Assembly (NCBI RefSeq): GCF_004345365.1
Contig: NZ_SLVF01000009.1
Coordinates: forward strand, 62,001 to 126,000
DNA: 64,000 nucleotides
Direction: 5' to 3'
DNA from: Kribbella sp. VKM Ac-2568
GTDB lineage: Bacteria > Actinomycetota > Actinomycetes > Propionibacteriales > Kribbellaceae
Shown one piece after another: positions 1-8,612 of the stretch (the stretch's first letter is position 1; each line of letters starts with the position of its first letter). A program made the position numbers and the translations under genes. The notes below the pieces were generated by a model, which was not told the DNA's origin, searched no databases, and saw nothing but the letters and a program-made list of their open reading frames with translations.

Positions 1-1
1 G

Positions 2-454
2 GTGGGGCAGGTCGGGTTGGTGAATATGCCTGTTTGGTTGTGGGTGGTGAAGTCGGAGAACACTTGGGGGCCGATTGTTCGGGAAGCCAGTGTGCCGGGG
101 TTGACCGTTACTGCCAGGGCGCAGGTTAGGGCTATCAACTGGAATATGGGGGACGGTAAGACGATCCGTTGCGAGGGGCCCGGTACGGCGTACGGCAAGG
201 CGACGGGAGTCAAGGATTCGCCGGATTGTGGGCATCGATATCGGAAGACTTCGCGTGAGCTGGCCGACTGCAAATACAAGGTCACCGCGACGGCTGACTG
301 GGACATCACCTGGCAGAGCACGCTTGGGGATACCGGGCAAATCTCGATGACTCAGCAGGCCGGCATGCAGCTTCGGATCGGCGAGGCTGTGCCCGTGCTT
401 GTCGACCCAGATGGGGATCAGGCCAGTCGGCCGAGCCCGCCGGTTGGATGTTGA
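2..454 (+). CDS. 3' part of a secreted actinobacterial protein with PKD-like motif (partial)
   Basis: The reading frame is open to the left edge, so the N-terminus is missing. The visible 150 residues include a PKD-like turn (WNMGDG) followed by two cysteines and a C-terminal beta-rich stretch (ADWDITWQSTLGDTG). This resembles the C-terminal halves of small secreted or membrane-anchored hypothetical proteins common in Streptomyces and Kribbella, often labelled 'ATP/GTP-binding protein' without basis. No catalytic motif is seen. The Pro/Ser/Asp-rich tail (DPDGDQASRPSPP) looks like an extension beyond the usual family end. Function unknown; coding character is supported by strong third-position G/C. 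Confidence 0.6.
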   Translation: MGQVGLVNMPVWLWVVKSENTWGPIVREASVPGLTVTARAQVRAINWNMGDGKTIRCEGPGTAYGKATGVKDSPDCGHRYRKTSRELADCKYKVTATADWDITWQSTLGDTGQISMTQQAGMQLRIGEAVPVLVDPDGDQASRPSPPVGC

Positions 455-696
455 TCGGCTGGCATGTCACCACCTTCTCCCGCTCGCTCGTTGGTGAGGT
501 GCCGTGGGGTGTACCTAGCGACAGGCAGTACTGGGGCTGGTCGCAGAGGTCGCGGGCGTGAGCCGGCCGTCGGCGTGCCCTGGGTGGCGACTACTTCCGT
601 CGGTACGCCGGCGGTCCCAATGAGTTTCGCCCAATGCTGGTGGGTTGCGCCGATTCCGGGGCTGGCGCTGGCTGGTTGGTCGACGGCTGGCTGGCT

Positions 697-736
697 GTTC
701 GACGGCTGGCGGCCTATTAGGCGCCAGCGGCCGAAC
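697..736 (-). repeat. Second hairpin module of repeat element, copy A
   Basis: The minus strand reads GTTCGGCCGCTGGCG, then a short loop (CCTAATAGGC), then CGCCAGCCGTCGAAC. It matches the module at 18031-18073 in arms and order, with a different loop. Confidence 0.6.
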
Positions 737-865
737 AACCCGACATCGGGAGGCCGGATCGCCGCCCGGGAGGCGAGGTTGCACGGTGGTGGGGACCGGG
801 GACACCTTCTGGCGAGTTGGATCAGGGCATTTCGTGTCCGAGGTCCCGATTGGGTGTCCAAGGTC

Positions 866-930
866 GCACCTTGTGCGCCAGTTGAGCGTCCGGGGCGGCG
901 GGATCTGCTCAGGGGGTGCACAAGGTGCCG
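866..930 (-). repeat. Hairpin module of repeat element, copy A
   Basis: On the minus strand GGCACCTTGTGCACC pairs with GGCGCACAAGGTGC, with an inner TGAGC/GCTCA pair and a GC-rich loop. The hairpin is nearly identical in design to those at 17470-17534 and 17656-17722, but loop bases differ. This suggests the fold, not the loop sequence, is conserved. Confidence 0.6.
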
Positions 931-1078
931 GTTTGGAGGCCGCTCGCCCTCCGGGAAGAGGCCCGGGCCCGGCGCCGTACGTACGGCCAGCGGGAGGAGC
1001 GGCAGCAGGTGGCCAGGCCGGACGGGGTCGGCCGGCGGGAGTCAGGCTGGCGGGAGTCAGGCGGGGGGGCAGGCCGGT

Positions 1079-1104
1079 GGGGGGTCAGGCGGGCGGGGGC
1101 AGGG
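1079..1104 (+). other. G-quadruplex-type motif at the 3' end of recO
   Basis: The plus strand has G tracts at 1079-1084, 1091-1093, 1095-1099 and 1102-1104 with loops of 1 to 6 bases, fitting G3+N1-7. It overlaps the recO stop codon and lies on the strand opposite the recO coding strand. This is a pattern match only. Confidence 0.35.
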
Positions 1105-1858
1105 CTTCGGCGGACGGGACCGCGTCGGGGGTTAGGTCTAGGTAAGGGAGGGAGCGGAGTTGGCGGTCTAGGTGCCAGGTTACGAAGGCTGAGACTAGGC
1201 CGGACGCTTCTCGGCGGGTTCGGGGGTCGGTGGATTCGGCGGTGGGCCAGTCGCCGGAGAGGAGGGCGGCTAGGAGGGTGACGGTGGTGGGGGCCGGCAT
1301 GGCGGAGGCTGGGGGGCGGCAGGTGGTGCAGACCATGCCGCCGGCCGCAGGGTTGAAGGCTCGGTGGGGCCCTGGTTCGCCGCATTTCGCGCAGTCGGCG
1401 AAGGACGGGGCGTAGCCCGAGATCGCCAAGGAACGAAGCAAGAAGGAGTCGAGTACCAGGCCGGGGGTGCGTTCGCCGCTGGAGAGAACGCGGAGGGCGC
1501 CGGCCAGTAGGAGGTGTTGCTGGGTGGCGGGTTCCTTCTCCTCGACGACCAGGCGGTCGGCCGTCTCCAGCAGGACGGTGCCGGTGGTGTACCGGGCGTA
1601 GTCGCCGACGATGCCCTCGCCGTACGCCGCGATCGACTCGGCCTGGGTGACCACGTCGAGGGTCCGGCCGGTCGCGAGTTGCAGGTCGACGTAGCTGAAG
1701 GGTTCGAGCCGGGCGCCGAACCGGGACGACGTACGGCGGACGCCCTTCGCGACGGCGCGGATCTTGCCGTGACCGCGGGTCAGGAGCGTGGCGATGCGAT
1801 CGGCTTCGCCCAGTTTCTGGGTGCGGAGCACGATCGCCTCGTCACGGTAGAGCGGCAC
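1085..1858 (-). CDS. recO: DNA repair protein RecO
   Basis: RecO helps load RecA onto SSB-coated single-stranded DNA and anneals strands in RecFOR recombination repair. The 257-residue product has the expected N-terminal OB-fold start (MPLYRDEAIVLRTQKLGEAD) and the KGVRRTSSRFGARLEPF segment. A C-terminal domain carries a CxxC...CxxC zinc site (CAKC...CTTC, about residues 155-180). The length is normal. The start is GTG at 1858. recO is usually close to era in Actinobacteria; here leuA and many accessory genes separate them. The C-terminus ends in an Ala/Pro-rich tail that runs into the G-rich repeat region. Confidence 0.95.
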   Translation of the reverse strand: MPLYRDEAIVLRTQKLGEADRIATLLTRGHGKIRAVAKGVRRTSSRFGARLEPFSYVDLQLATGRTLDVVTQAESIAAYGEGIVGDYARYTTGTVLLETADRLVVEEKEPATQQHLLLAGALRVLSSGERTPGLVLDSFLLRSLAISGYAPSFADCAKCGEPGPHRAFNPAAGGMVCTTCRPPASAMPAPTTVTLLAALLSGDWPTAESTDPRTRREASGLVSAFVTWHLDRQLRSLPYLDLTPDAVPSAEALPPPA

Positions 1859-1868
1859 TGGCCCATTC

Positions 1869-1918
1869 TCTCAGGTCGCGGACGAATACTCGGTCTCTCA
1901 GGTCGTGGACAGGTACTC
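1869..1918 (-). repeat. 25-bp tandem duplication across a stop codon
   Basis: Two imperfect 25-base units (plus strand TCTCAGGTCGCGGACGAATA.. and TCTCAGGTCGTGGACAGGTA..). The right-hand unit encodes the last residues and stop of the NmrA-like gene; the left-hand unit is a decayed copy just past the stop. Confidence 0.6.
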
Positions 1919-2788
1919 GGGCAGCCCGATCGGCGGCTGGCCGGTGAGGTCCTCGACGGCGCTCGTCACCACGCTGAGTTCCCCGCTCGCGATCGCGGCG
2001 TACGACGTGACCCAGCCGGCCACCTCCCACGCCGGGGCGCCAAACCCTTCGCGCGACCGATAGGCCTCGTCGAGCGTCTCCGCCTCGTACCGCACCGGTC
2101 GCCCCTGGGCCTCCGAAATCCACGCGGCAGCCTCCGCCAAGGTGAAAGCGGTCGGCCCGGTCAGGTCATAGGTCATCCCCGAGTGCGCGTCCGAGGTCAG
2201 CACCCGAGCCGCGACGGCGGCCACGTCGTCCCGGGCGACAGCGGCGACCCGGCCGTCCCCGGCAGGCCCGCGGATCACCCCGTCCTCACCGGCGAACCCG
2301 GGGATGAAGTCCAGGTACATGTTGTCCCGCAGGAAGGTGAAGTCGATGCCGGCGGCCCGCAGATACTCCTCGGTGTGCCAGTGGTCCCGCGCGAAGGTGA
2401 AGGTCGCACCCGGCGAAGCACCGACGAACGACGTGTACACGATTCGCTGTACGCCGGCCGCCACCGCGGCGTCAATCGTTGCCTTATGCAAGGACACTCG
2501 ATCGGCGGTCTCGGACGCGCTCACCATCAGCAGCGTGTGCACCCCGTCGAACGCGTCCAGCAGCGCGTGCTTCTCCCCGTACGGCGCCTGGGCCACCTCC
2601 GCGTCCCGCACCGACGGAGCGCGCGCCGGATCCCGCACGAGCAACCGCTGCCGTACTCCGGAGTCCGCCAGCAGGCGGGCGATCCGCGAGCCCAGCTGCC
2701 CCGTCGCCCCTGTGACCCCGATCAGCCCGGGCACATCCCCGGGCAGCCAAGACCCCGGAGCAGGCTCGGGATCGGTCTCGAAGCTCAT
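1898..2788 (-). CDS. NmrA-like / atypical SDR NAD(P)-binding protein
   Basis: A 296-residue protein of the NmrA/QorB-like atypical short-chain dehydrogenase group. It has a Rossmann glycine motif (GVTGATGQLGSR, about residues 23-34), then RLLVRDPARAP, where a basic residue after beta-2 suits NADP. A YTSFVGASP segment and a C-terminal substrate domain follow. Relatives are NAD(P)H:quinone oxidoreductases or redox-sensing regulators. Substrate cannot be told from sequence. The ATG overlaps the TGA of the upstream aldo/keto reductase by 4 bases, so the two are translationally coupled and probably act together in carbonyl/quinone reduction. Its 3' end is tandemly duplicated. Confidence 0.85.
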   Translation of the reverse strand: MSFETDPEPAPGSWLPGDVPGLIGVTGATGQLGSRIARLLADSGVRQRLLVRDPARAPSVRDAEVAQAPYGEKHALLDAFDGVHTLLMVSASETADRVSLHKATIDAAVAAGVQRIVYTSFVGASPGATFTFARDHWHTEEYLRAAGIDFTFLRDNMYLDFIPGFAGEDGVIRGPAGDGRVAAVARDDVAAVAARVLTSDAHSGMTYDLTGPTAFTLAEAAAWISEAQGRPVRYEAETLDEAYRSREGFGAPAWEVAGWVTSYAAIASGELSVVTSAVEDLTGQPPIGLPEYLSTT

Positions 2789-3774
2789 CTGCCGACCAGC
2801 TTCATCCCACCCGGGGCGTACCGGTCCCCCGCCACCGCGTCCGCCGGGAACGCCTCGTCCAGCGCGGCGAGATCCTCCGCGGTCAGCGTCACGTCCACCG
2901 CGCCCAGGTTCTCGGCGAGGTACTTGCGCCGCTTCGTCCCCGGGATGGGCGCGATGTCATTGCCCTGCGCAAGCAGCCAGGCGAGCGCGAGCTGGCTCGG
3001 CAGCACACCCTTGCTCTCGGCGAGTTCCCGCACCTTGGCGACCAGGTCGAGGTTGCGCTGGAAGTTCTCGCCGGTGAACCGCGGCAGCCCGCGCCGCATG
3101 TCGTCCGGCTCGAAGTCGTCGGGCGACTTGAGCTGCCCGGTCAGGAAACCCCGGCCCAGCGGGCTGAAGGGGACGAACCCGACGCCGAGCTCGCGCAGCG
3201 TCGGCAGCACTCCCGTCTCCGGGTCACGCGTCCACAGCGACCACTCGCTCTGTACGGCGCAGATCGGGTGCACGGCGTGCGCGGCGCGGACGGTGTCACC
3301 CGACACCTCCGACAGGCCGAGGTACCGGACCTTGCCCGCCTGGACGGCCTCGGCCATCGCGCCGACGGTCTCCTCGATCGGCACCTCCGGGTCGCGCCGG
3401 TGCAGGTACCAGAGGTCGACGTGGTCCACGCCGAGCCGCCGCAGCGACGCGTCGATGGCGGTCCGCGCGTACTCCGGGCTGCCGTTCACCACGTTCGGTA
3501 CGGCGACGCCGGCCGCGGAGCGCTGGAAGCCGAACTTGGTCGCCAGCACCACCTGGTCCCGGCGGCCGGCCAGTGCCCGCCCGACGAGTTCCTCGTTGGC
3601 GCCGTCGCCGTACACGTCGGCGGTGTCCATGAAGGTGCAGCCGGCGTCGATCGCGGCGTGCACCGTGGCGATCGATTCGGCGTCGTCGCCCTGGACGCCG
3701 TACGACTGGGACATGCCCATGCAGCCGAGCCCGAGGGCGGAAACGGTCAGTTCTCCGAGGTGGGATTCACGCAT
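2785..3774 (-). CDS. Aldo/keto reductase
   Basis: A 329-residue NADPH-dependent aldo/keto reductase (TIM barrel). The tetrad is visible: Asp and Tyr in DTADVYGDG (about residues 50-58), Lys in VLATKFGF and His in LWYLHRRDP. A C-terminal cofactor-binding segment reads PIPGTKRRKYLAENLGA. The closest described group is the YhdN/AKR13-type enzymes that reduce aldehydes and ketones; the physiological substrate is not evident. It is first gene of a two-gene operon with the NmrA-like protein and divergent from the ABC exporter operon. Confidence 0.92.
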   Translation of the reverse strand: MRESHLGELTVSALGLGCMGMSQSYGVQGDDAESIATVHAAIDAGCTFMDTADVYGDGANEELVGRALAGRRDQVVLATKFGFQRSAAGVAVPNVVNGSPEYARTAIDASLRRLGVDHVDLWYLHRRDPEVPIEETVGAMAEAVQAGKVRYLGLSEVSGDTVRAAHAVHPICAVQSEWSLWTRDPETGVLPTLRELGVGFVPFSPLGRGFLTGQLKSPDDFEPDDMRRGLPRFTGENFQRNLDLVAKVRELAESKGVLPSQLALAWLLAQGNDIAPIPGTKRRKYLAENLGAVDVTLTAEDLAALDEAFPADAVAGDRYAPGGMKLVGR

Positions 3775-3994
3775 ACTCCGAACCTACCTTCGCCGGACCG
3801 GCCGCGATCGGAGGGGCCGCGGTCGGAGGGAGACGAGATCACCCTCGGCGACCATCCGATACCAGCCCGCCACAGACAAGCCGGGTGCAAGCAACAACTA
3901 GGCATCGTTGTCAGCCGACTCCCTGCCGACGACCCTCACGATCCGTAGGTTTCGGCCGGAGGCAAGAAGTCACGGCGGCTGGGGGTTGTCACGC

Positions 3995-6900
3995 ATGTTC
4001 CTGCGGCGAGCGCTGAGCTACCGGAGGTCCCAAGCTCTGGTGCTGGCGGGAGTCAGCCTCCTGATCGGGACCTGCGCGACCTTCGCACCGTGGTTCTCGC
4101 GGGCGGTGGAACAAACGGTGACCACCGAGACGCTCAGCAACCAGTACCTCTCGGCCAGCTGGCAGGTGGAGGCCAAACCGCCGAACAGTGTCGGCGCCTC
4201 GACCCCGAAGCAGCCCGAGGACCTGACTCAGCTCATCCCGGCCGACCTCAAGCCTCTCTTCACCCCGCCCGCCTACGGCCTGAGCGTGGACGTCCTCTGG
4301 GGACTCCGCGGGCGGGACCGTGAGATCAGCACCAAGGTGATCTGGCGGGACGGCTACTGCGCCCAGCTCGTGATCGTCCAGGGCCGCTGTCCCCAGGCCG
4401 CCGGCGAGGTCGTCGCCTCGATCGTCGACGAGAAGTCGTACGACGCCAAACCGGGCGCGGTGCTCGACGCGACCTCGGACAACTACGCGGGCGGCGGATC
4501 GCTGAAGGTGGTCGGCCTCTACCGGCCGGTGGACCAGAACGCACCGTACTGGTTCGGGCGGGGGCCGATCGGACGTTCGGGTCCGGCCACGGCCAAGACC
4601 CCGGCGACCTCCGACTACCTGCTCACCGTGCGGGAGACCTTCAACACCGGGGTCTGGGGCTACCGCTCCACCATGGACACCCGGCCGATTCCGGGTGTCG
4701 CCACCGCGGACCACCTGGAGCGCATCAAGGCGGTCACCAACCAGGTCGACGGCAACGCGGCCGAACAGGAGCTGGAGGCCCAGAACAGCACCGGGCTGGA
4801 CGGCCTGATCGACACGATCCAGGCCGAGCGCAAGCAGGCGACCACGATCATCCCGCTGGTGATGGTGCAGGTCGCCCTGTTCGGGGTGGTCGTCCTCGCC
4901 CTCGCACTGGGCGCCGTGGTCGACCAGCGACGCCCCGAGGTCGCCGTTGCCCGCCTGCGCGGATCGAGCGCACGGCGTACGGGCAGGTCGCTCTTCATCG
5001 AGCTCGGCGCGGCGGTGCTGATCGGCACGCTCGCCGGGATCGTGACGGGCTTCGGCCTGCTGATGATCGTTCGTGCCACCTGGCTGAACGACGGCGCACC
5101 GCTCGAGTTCCCCTGGACAGTGCCGGCCGCACTTGCGGTGGCGGCGGTGGTCGGGCTCGCGGTGGTCGCCTGGTCGGTCCGCGCCGTCGTCCGGCAGCCG
5201 ATATCCACCCTGTTGCGCCGCGTCGCGCCACGCCGTCGCGGGCGGGCCATCGGCATGATCGACCTGTCGATCATCGTGCTGGCCTCGGCCGGACTCGTCG
5301 CCGCGCTGACCGGCGGCGGCCGGGGTCCGCTGCCCGTGCTCACGCCGACTCTGCTCGCGCTGGCGGTCGGCCTCACCTTTGCCCATCTCCTGCTGCCGGC
5401 CGCCGGCCTGGTCAGCCGACAGGCGCTGGGCAACGGACGAGTCGGCCTAGCACTCGGTGCCCTGCAGGTCTCTCGCCGCCCAGCCGTAACTCGCATCGTC
5501 GCGGTCGTCGCGGTCGCGACAGCGCTGGTGTCCTTCGCAGGGCAGGCATCGTCGGTCGCCGGTCACAACCGGGAGGTCCGAGCCGGGTACGAGACCGGCG
5601 CCGACGGCATCCTCCTGATGAAGTTCCTCGACCTGGGCGACTTCACCCGGGCGATCGACAAGATCGACCCGGACCGGCACTGGTTCACCCCGGTGGTGTT
5701 CGGCCGGCCGCCGTCACCGGATGCGCTGCGCACGCTGATGATCGAGCCCGACAGCTTCCAGCGGATCGCCTTCCGCGGTGACCAGCTCACCGATGCGGAG
5801 GGATTCCAGCAGCTGAAGGCGCCCACCGGCCTCGGCCCGATCGACCTGCGGAGCGACCGCCTGCAGGTCACGGCGACCCCCGGCAAGATGACGCCGGTGC
5901 TGCCGCGGAGTGCCAGCGGCGAGGCTCCTCCCCCGCAACCGCCCGCGAAGTCCGTGATCATCGAGGCGAACGTGGTCAGCCTCCGCAACGGCGCGCGGTA
6001 CCTGGTCCGGTTCGACCCGATGCCGCTGGTCACCGGCAAGACGTTCATCCTGAGCACCTCGATCGACTGCCTGGGCGGCTGCCGGCTGCTCCGTCTCGGG
6101 ATCGGCCGCGACGTGAACGACTCGTCCGGCGTCCGCGGCGAGATCGCGATCAGCAAGCTCGGTACGCCGCGGCAACCGTCGCTCGCGCTGGGCAAAGCTG
6201 CCGACTGGAAGCCGATCCCGCAGCTCGGCGGCGACCTCGGCTCCTTGGCGACGAAGGACGGACCGGCCGGTGGACTCACGCTCGACGTGACCAGCCTGTC
6301 TGCCGAGCAGTTCGTTCAGTACGGCACCGTGCCGCCGACGATGCCCGCGCTCGTCACCCCGGAGTACTCCGTCGACGAGTCGACCTCCACGCCGGGCGTC
6401 GACGGCGGCGCGATGCTGATCCAGAAGATCGACCGCCTGCGCGGCCCGGCCAACCGGTACTCCGAGAAGACCGCCGTCGTCGACCTGGAGACGGTACGCC
6501 GGCTGGGTGGTTCGCTGGACTCGGGCAGCACGGACTTCCAGCTCTGGCTGAACGCCGATGGCCTCGCGAACCTCGACAAGATCACCAAGGGGCTCGCCGA
6601 CGCGGGAGTCACCGCGAGCCTGGTCGACAAGCAGTCGGACCGGACGGACAGCTACGGGCGCTCCGCGAGCTCGCTCGCCCTGCAGCTGACCCCGGTCGTC
6701 GGTGTCGCCGGCTGGTCCCTGGCGATCATCGTGCTCCTGCTGATGGTGGTGACCTCGTGGCGGTCGCGCGCCCAGGACTACGCGAGCCTGCGGCTGACCG
6801 GCGTACCGGTGGGCACTACCGGACGGGCTGCTCGGTGGGAGCAGACCGGGCCTGTCGCGCTGGCGACGTTGCTCGGCACGGCCTGCGGCATCGTCGGCGC

Positions 6901-7102
6901 GCAGATCGCGCTGCCGTTGATCCCGCTGTTCGCAGAGACGTTGCAGGCTTCACCGATTCCGCTCGAACTGAGTACGAACTGGACTGTCGCTCTCGTGCTG
7001 TGGTTGATCGGCACCCTGGTGCTCACCACGACGACGCTGCTGCTGGGCACCGGCGTCAACCGGCGAGCGCAGTACACCCGGATCCGGGAGGAGCTGTCAT
7101 GA
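3995..7102 (+). CDS. FtsX/MacB-type ABC transporter permease
   Basis: A large two-module permease (about 1035 residues from ATG 3995; an in-frame TTG at 3908 is a less likely start). An N-terminal membrane segment (ALVLAGVSLLIGTCATF) precedes an extracellular domain of about 230 residues, then a group of membrane helices (VALFGVVVLALALGAVV, AAVLIGTLAGIVTGFGLLM, AALAVAAVVGLAVVAW). Further helices, a second large extracellular domain and three C-terminal helices follow. This duplicated FtsX architecture is typical of actinobacterial exporters or mechanotransmission systems, not importers. Its TGA overlaps the next ATG (ATGA). Substrate unknown; peptides, lipids or antibiotics are possible. Confidence 0.88.
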   Translation: MFLRRALSYRRSQALVLAGVSLLIGTCATFAPWFSRAVEQTVTTETLSNQYLSASWQVEAKPPNSVGASTPKQPEDLTQLIPADLKPLFTPPAYGLSVDVLWGLRGRDREISTKVIWRDGYCAQLVIVQGRCPQAAGEVVASIVDEKSYDAKPGAVLDATSDNYAGGGSLKVVGLYRPVDQNAPYWFGRGPIGRSGPATAKTPATSDYLLTVRETFNTGVWGYRSTMDTRPIPGVATADHLERIKAVTNQVDGNAAEQELEAQNSTGLDGLIDTIQAERKQATTIIPLVMVQVALFGVVVLALALGAVVDQRRPEVAVARLRGSSARRTGRSLFIELGAAVLIGTLAGIVTGFGLLMIVRATWLNDGAPLEFPWTVPAALAVAAVVGLAVVAWSVRAVVRQPISTLLRRVAPRRRGRAIGMIDLSIIVLASAGLVAALTGGGRGPLPVLTPTLLALAVGLTFAHLLLPAAGLVSRQALGNGRVGLALGALQVSRRPAVTRIVAVVAVATALVSFAGQASSVAGHNREVRAGYETGADGILLMKFLDLGDFTRAIDKIDPDRHWFTPVVFGRPPSPDALRTLMIEPDSFQRIAFRGDQLTDAEGFQQLKAPTGLGPIDLRSDRLQVTATPGKMTPVLPRSASGEAPPPQPPAKSVIIEANVVSLRNGARYLVRFDPMPLVTGKTFILSTSIDCLGGCRLLRLGIGRDVNDSSGVRGEIAISKLGTPRQPSLALGKAADWKPIPQLGGDLGSLATKDGPAGGLTLDVTSLSAEQFVQYGTVPPTMPALVTPEYSVDESTSTPGVDGGAMLIQKIDRLRGPANRYSEKTAVVDLETVRRLGGSLDSGSTDFQLWLNADGLANLDKITKGLADAGVTASLVDKQSDRTDSYGRSASSLALQLTPVVGVAGWSLAIIVLLLMVVTSWRSRAQDYASLRLTGVPVGTTGRAARWEQTGPVALATLLGTACGIVGAQIALPLIPLFAETLQASPIPLELSTNWTVALVLWLIGTLVLTTTTLLLGTGVNRRAQYTRIREELS

Positions 7103-7938
7103 GCGGGCTGGCGATCAGCACCAGCGGCCTGGTGCACATCTACCGCAGCCAGGGGCATGACGTCGCGGCTCTGTCCGGCATCGGGATCTCCGTACGGCCC
7201 GGCGAGCTGGTCGGGCTGCTGGGACCGTCAGGCGCCGGGAAGTCCACGCTGCTGCAGTTGTGCGGCGGGTTGCTGACGCCGAGCGCCGGGCGGTTGCAGA
7301 TCGGCGAACACAACGTCGCCACGATGACCGAGGCAGAGCTCGACCGGATGCGGGCCGGCGATGTCGGCATCGTGCTGCAAGGAGCCGCACGCAACCTCGT
7401 CCCATACCTGACGCCCGAGGACAACGTCCGCTACGCCCAGGGCGCCGCTCCCCGCGACCGGACCCTGCCGTCGCCGGCCGAGGTTCTCGAACTCGTTGGC
7501 CTGAGCAACCAAGCCCGTACTCCGCTGGGCTCGCTCACGCCCGGGCAGATCCAGCTCTGCGCGGTCGCCGTGGGGATCGCGACCTTCCCCGGGTTGTTGC
7601 TCGCCGACGAGCCGACTTCCCAGCTCGACCACCACGCCCGGGACGAGGTGCTGGCCGCGATCTCGACCATCAACGCGACCACCGGGACGACAGTGCTGCT
7701 GATCACCCACGACCCCGAGGTCGCGGAGGTCCTCCCCCGGACCATCACGATCCGCGACGGCCGGATAGCGTCCGAAGGCCGTGCGGGCGAGGAGTTCGCT
7801 GTGGTCGCCACGGACGGGTCGTTGCCGCTGCCACCGCACGTCGCCGAACTGCTGCCGCCCGGCACGCTGGTCCGGGTCACCACTGCCGACAACGGCGATG
7901 TCCGCCTCACCCCGGTCGAGCAGGAAGGCCAAGCATGA
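7099..7938 (+). CDS. ABC transporter ATP-binding protein with degenerate signature motif
   Basis: A 279-residue ATPase with Walker A GPSGAGKST, Q-loop VLQGAARN, Walker B LLLADEPT and H-loop LLITHD. The ABC signature reads LTPGQ instead of LSGGQ, a substitution expected to weaken one nucleotide site. A C-terminal extension of about 50 residues follows the ATPase core. It overlaps the permease stop and the next start by 4 bases each, so permease and two ATPases form one translationally coupled operon. With the canonical second ATPase the likely complex is an asymmetric heterodimer with one active and one degenerate ATP site (inference). Confidence 0.9.
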   Translation: MSGLAISTSGLVHIYRSQGHDVAALSGIGISVRPGELVGLLGPSGAGKSTLLQLCGGLLTPSAGRLQIGEHNVATMTEAELDRMRAGDVGIVLQGAARNLVPYLTPEDNVRYAQGAAPRDRTLPSPAEVLELVGLSNQARTPLGSLTPGQIQLCAVAVGIATFPGLLLADEPTSQLDHHARDEVLAAISTINATTGTTVLLITHDPEVAEVLPRTITIRDGRIASEGRAGEEFAVVATDGSLPLPPHVAELLPPGTLVRVTTADNGDVRLTPVEQEGQA

Positions 7939-8612
7939 TCTCGGTGACGAACCTGACCGTTGCGTACGACGAACTGGTCGCCGTGGCGGAGGTGTCCCTG
8001 CAGGTGCCGCCGGGGTACGTCCTCGCGGTCAGCGGGCCGTCCGGCGCGGGCAAGAGCTCGTTGCTGTGGGCAATCGCCGGGGCGGTGCCGGTGAAGTCGG
8101 GCGAGGTACAGGTGGACGGGCTGACGATCACCGGGCGTCCCGCCGCCGCCGCTCACGGGGTGGTGCTGATCCCGCAGGGCAACGGTCTGGCGCGGGTGCT
8201 CACCGCGCGGGAGAACCTGTCGCTGCCGTTGCTTGCCGACCGCAAGTTGTCCGCCGACGAGGTCGAGCGCGAGGAGGCGCTGGAGTCCGTCGACCGGATC
8301 ATCGAGAGAGCACTCACGGCGGTCGGGCTCGAGGAGAGCGGCGACCACCTGGTCGAGGAGCTCTCCGGCGGCGAGCAGCAGCGGGTCGCGGTGGCGCGCG
8401 GACTGGCTCAGCGCGGCAAGGTGATCCTCGCCGACGAGTCGACCAGCGAGCTCGACAGCTCGAACAGAGAGCGCGTTCTCGAACTACTCCGTGCCGAGGC
8501 GGACCGGGGTACCGCCGTCATCATCGCCACCCATGACCCGAGCGTGGCCGCCGGCGCCGACGGCCACGCGACCATGGATGAAGGCCGCCTCAGCTGGGAA
8601 CGCCGGCTCTAG
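7935..8612 (+). CDS. ABC transporter ATP-binding protein (canonical)
   Basis: A 225-residue LolD/MacB-type ATPase with Walker A GPSGAGKSS, a full signature LSGGEQQR, Walker B VILADEST and H-loop IIATHD. It is last gene of the coupled ABC operon. Its TAG stop shares the palindromic CTAG with the stop of the convergent small membrane-protein gene, so the two genes end on the same four bases. Confidence 0.92.
   Translation: MISVTNLTVAYDELVAVAEVSLQVPPGYVLAVSGPSGAGKSSLLWAIAGAVPVKSGEVQVDGLTITGRPAAAAHGVVLIPQGNGLARVLTARENLSLPLLADRKLSADEVEREEALESVDRIIERALTAVGLEESGDHLVEELSGGEQQRVAVARGLAQRGKVILADESTSELDSSNRERVLELLRAEADRGTAVIIATHDPSVAAGADGHATMDEGRLSWERRL

Larger units (their letters stand above)
455..1084. 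repeat. Non-coding intergenic region holding repeat element copy A
   Basis: Roughly 630 bases without a credible gene; the open frames here are low-complexity. Read on the minus strand it contains the same ordered modules as the region at 17.47-18.07 kb: a long GGCACCTTGTGCACC hairpin (930 to 866), two TCGGACAC-type repeats (about 860 to 825), an AAGGTGTCCCCGGT segment (about 812 to 795), and a second hairpin beginning GTTCGGCCGCTGGCG (736 to 697). The right end (about 1030-1105) is G-rich with short tandem GGCGGGAGTCAG units and a G-quadruplex-type run of G tracts. Confidence 0.65.

Noticed and set aside
464..1145. Several overlapping frames of 100-220 codons in the repeat region
   Set aside because: Gly/Arg/Pro-rich low complexity with no start context; explained by GC-rich repeats.
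1514..3901. 795-codon plus-strand open frame over recO, the NmrA-like gene and the reductase gene
   Set aside because: Antisense shadow; all three minus-strand genes show family motifs.
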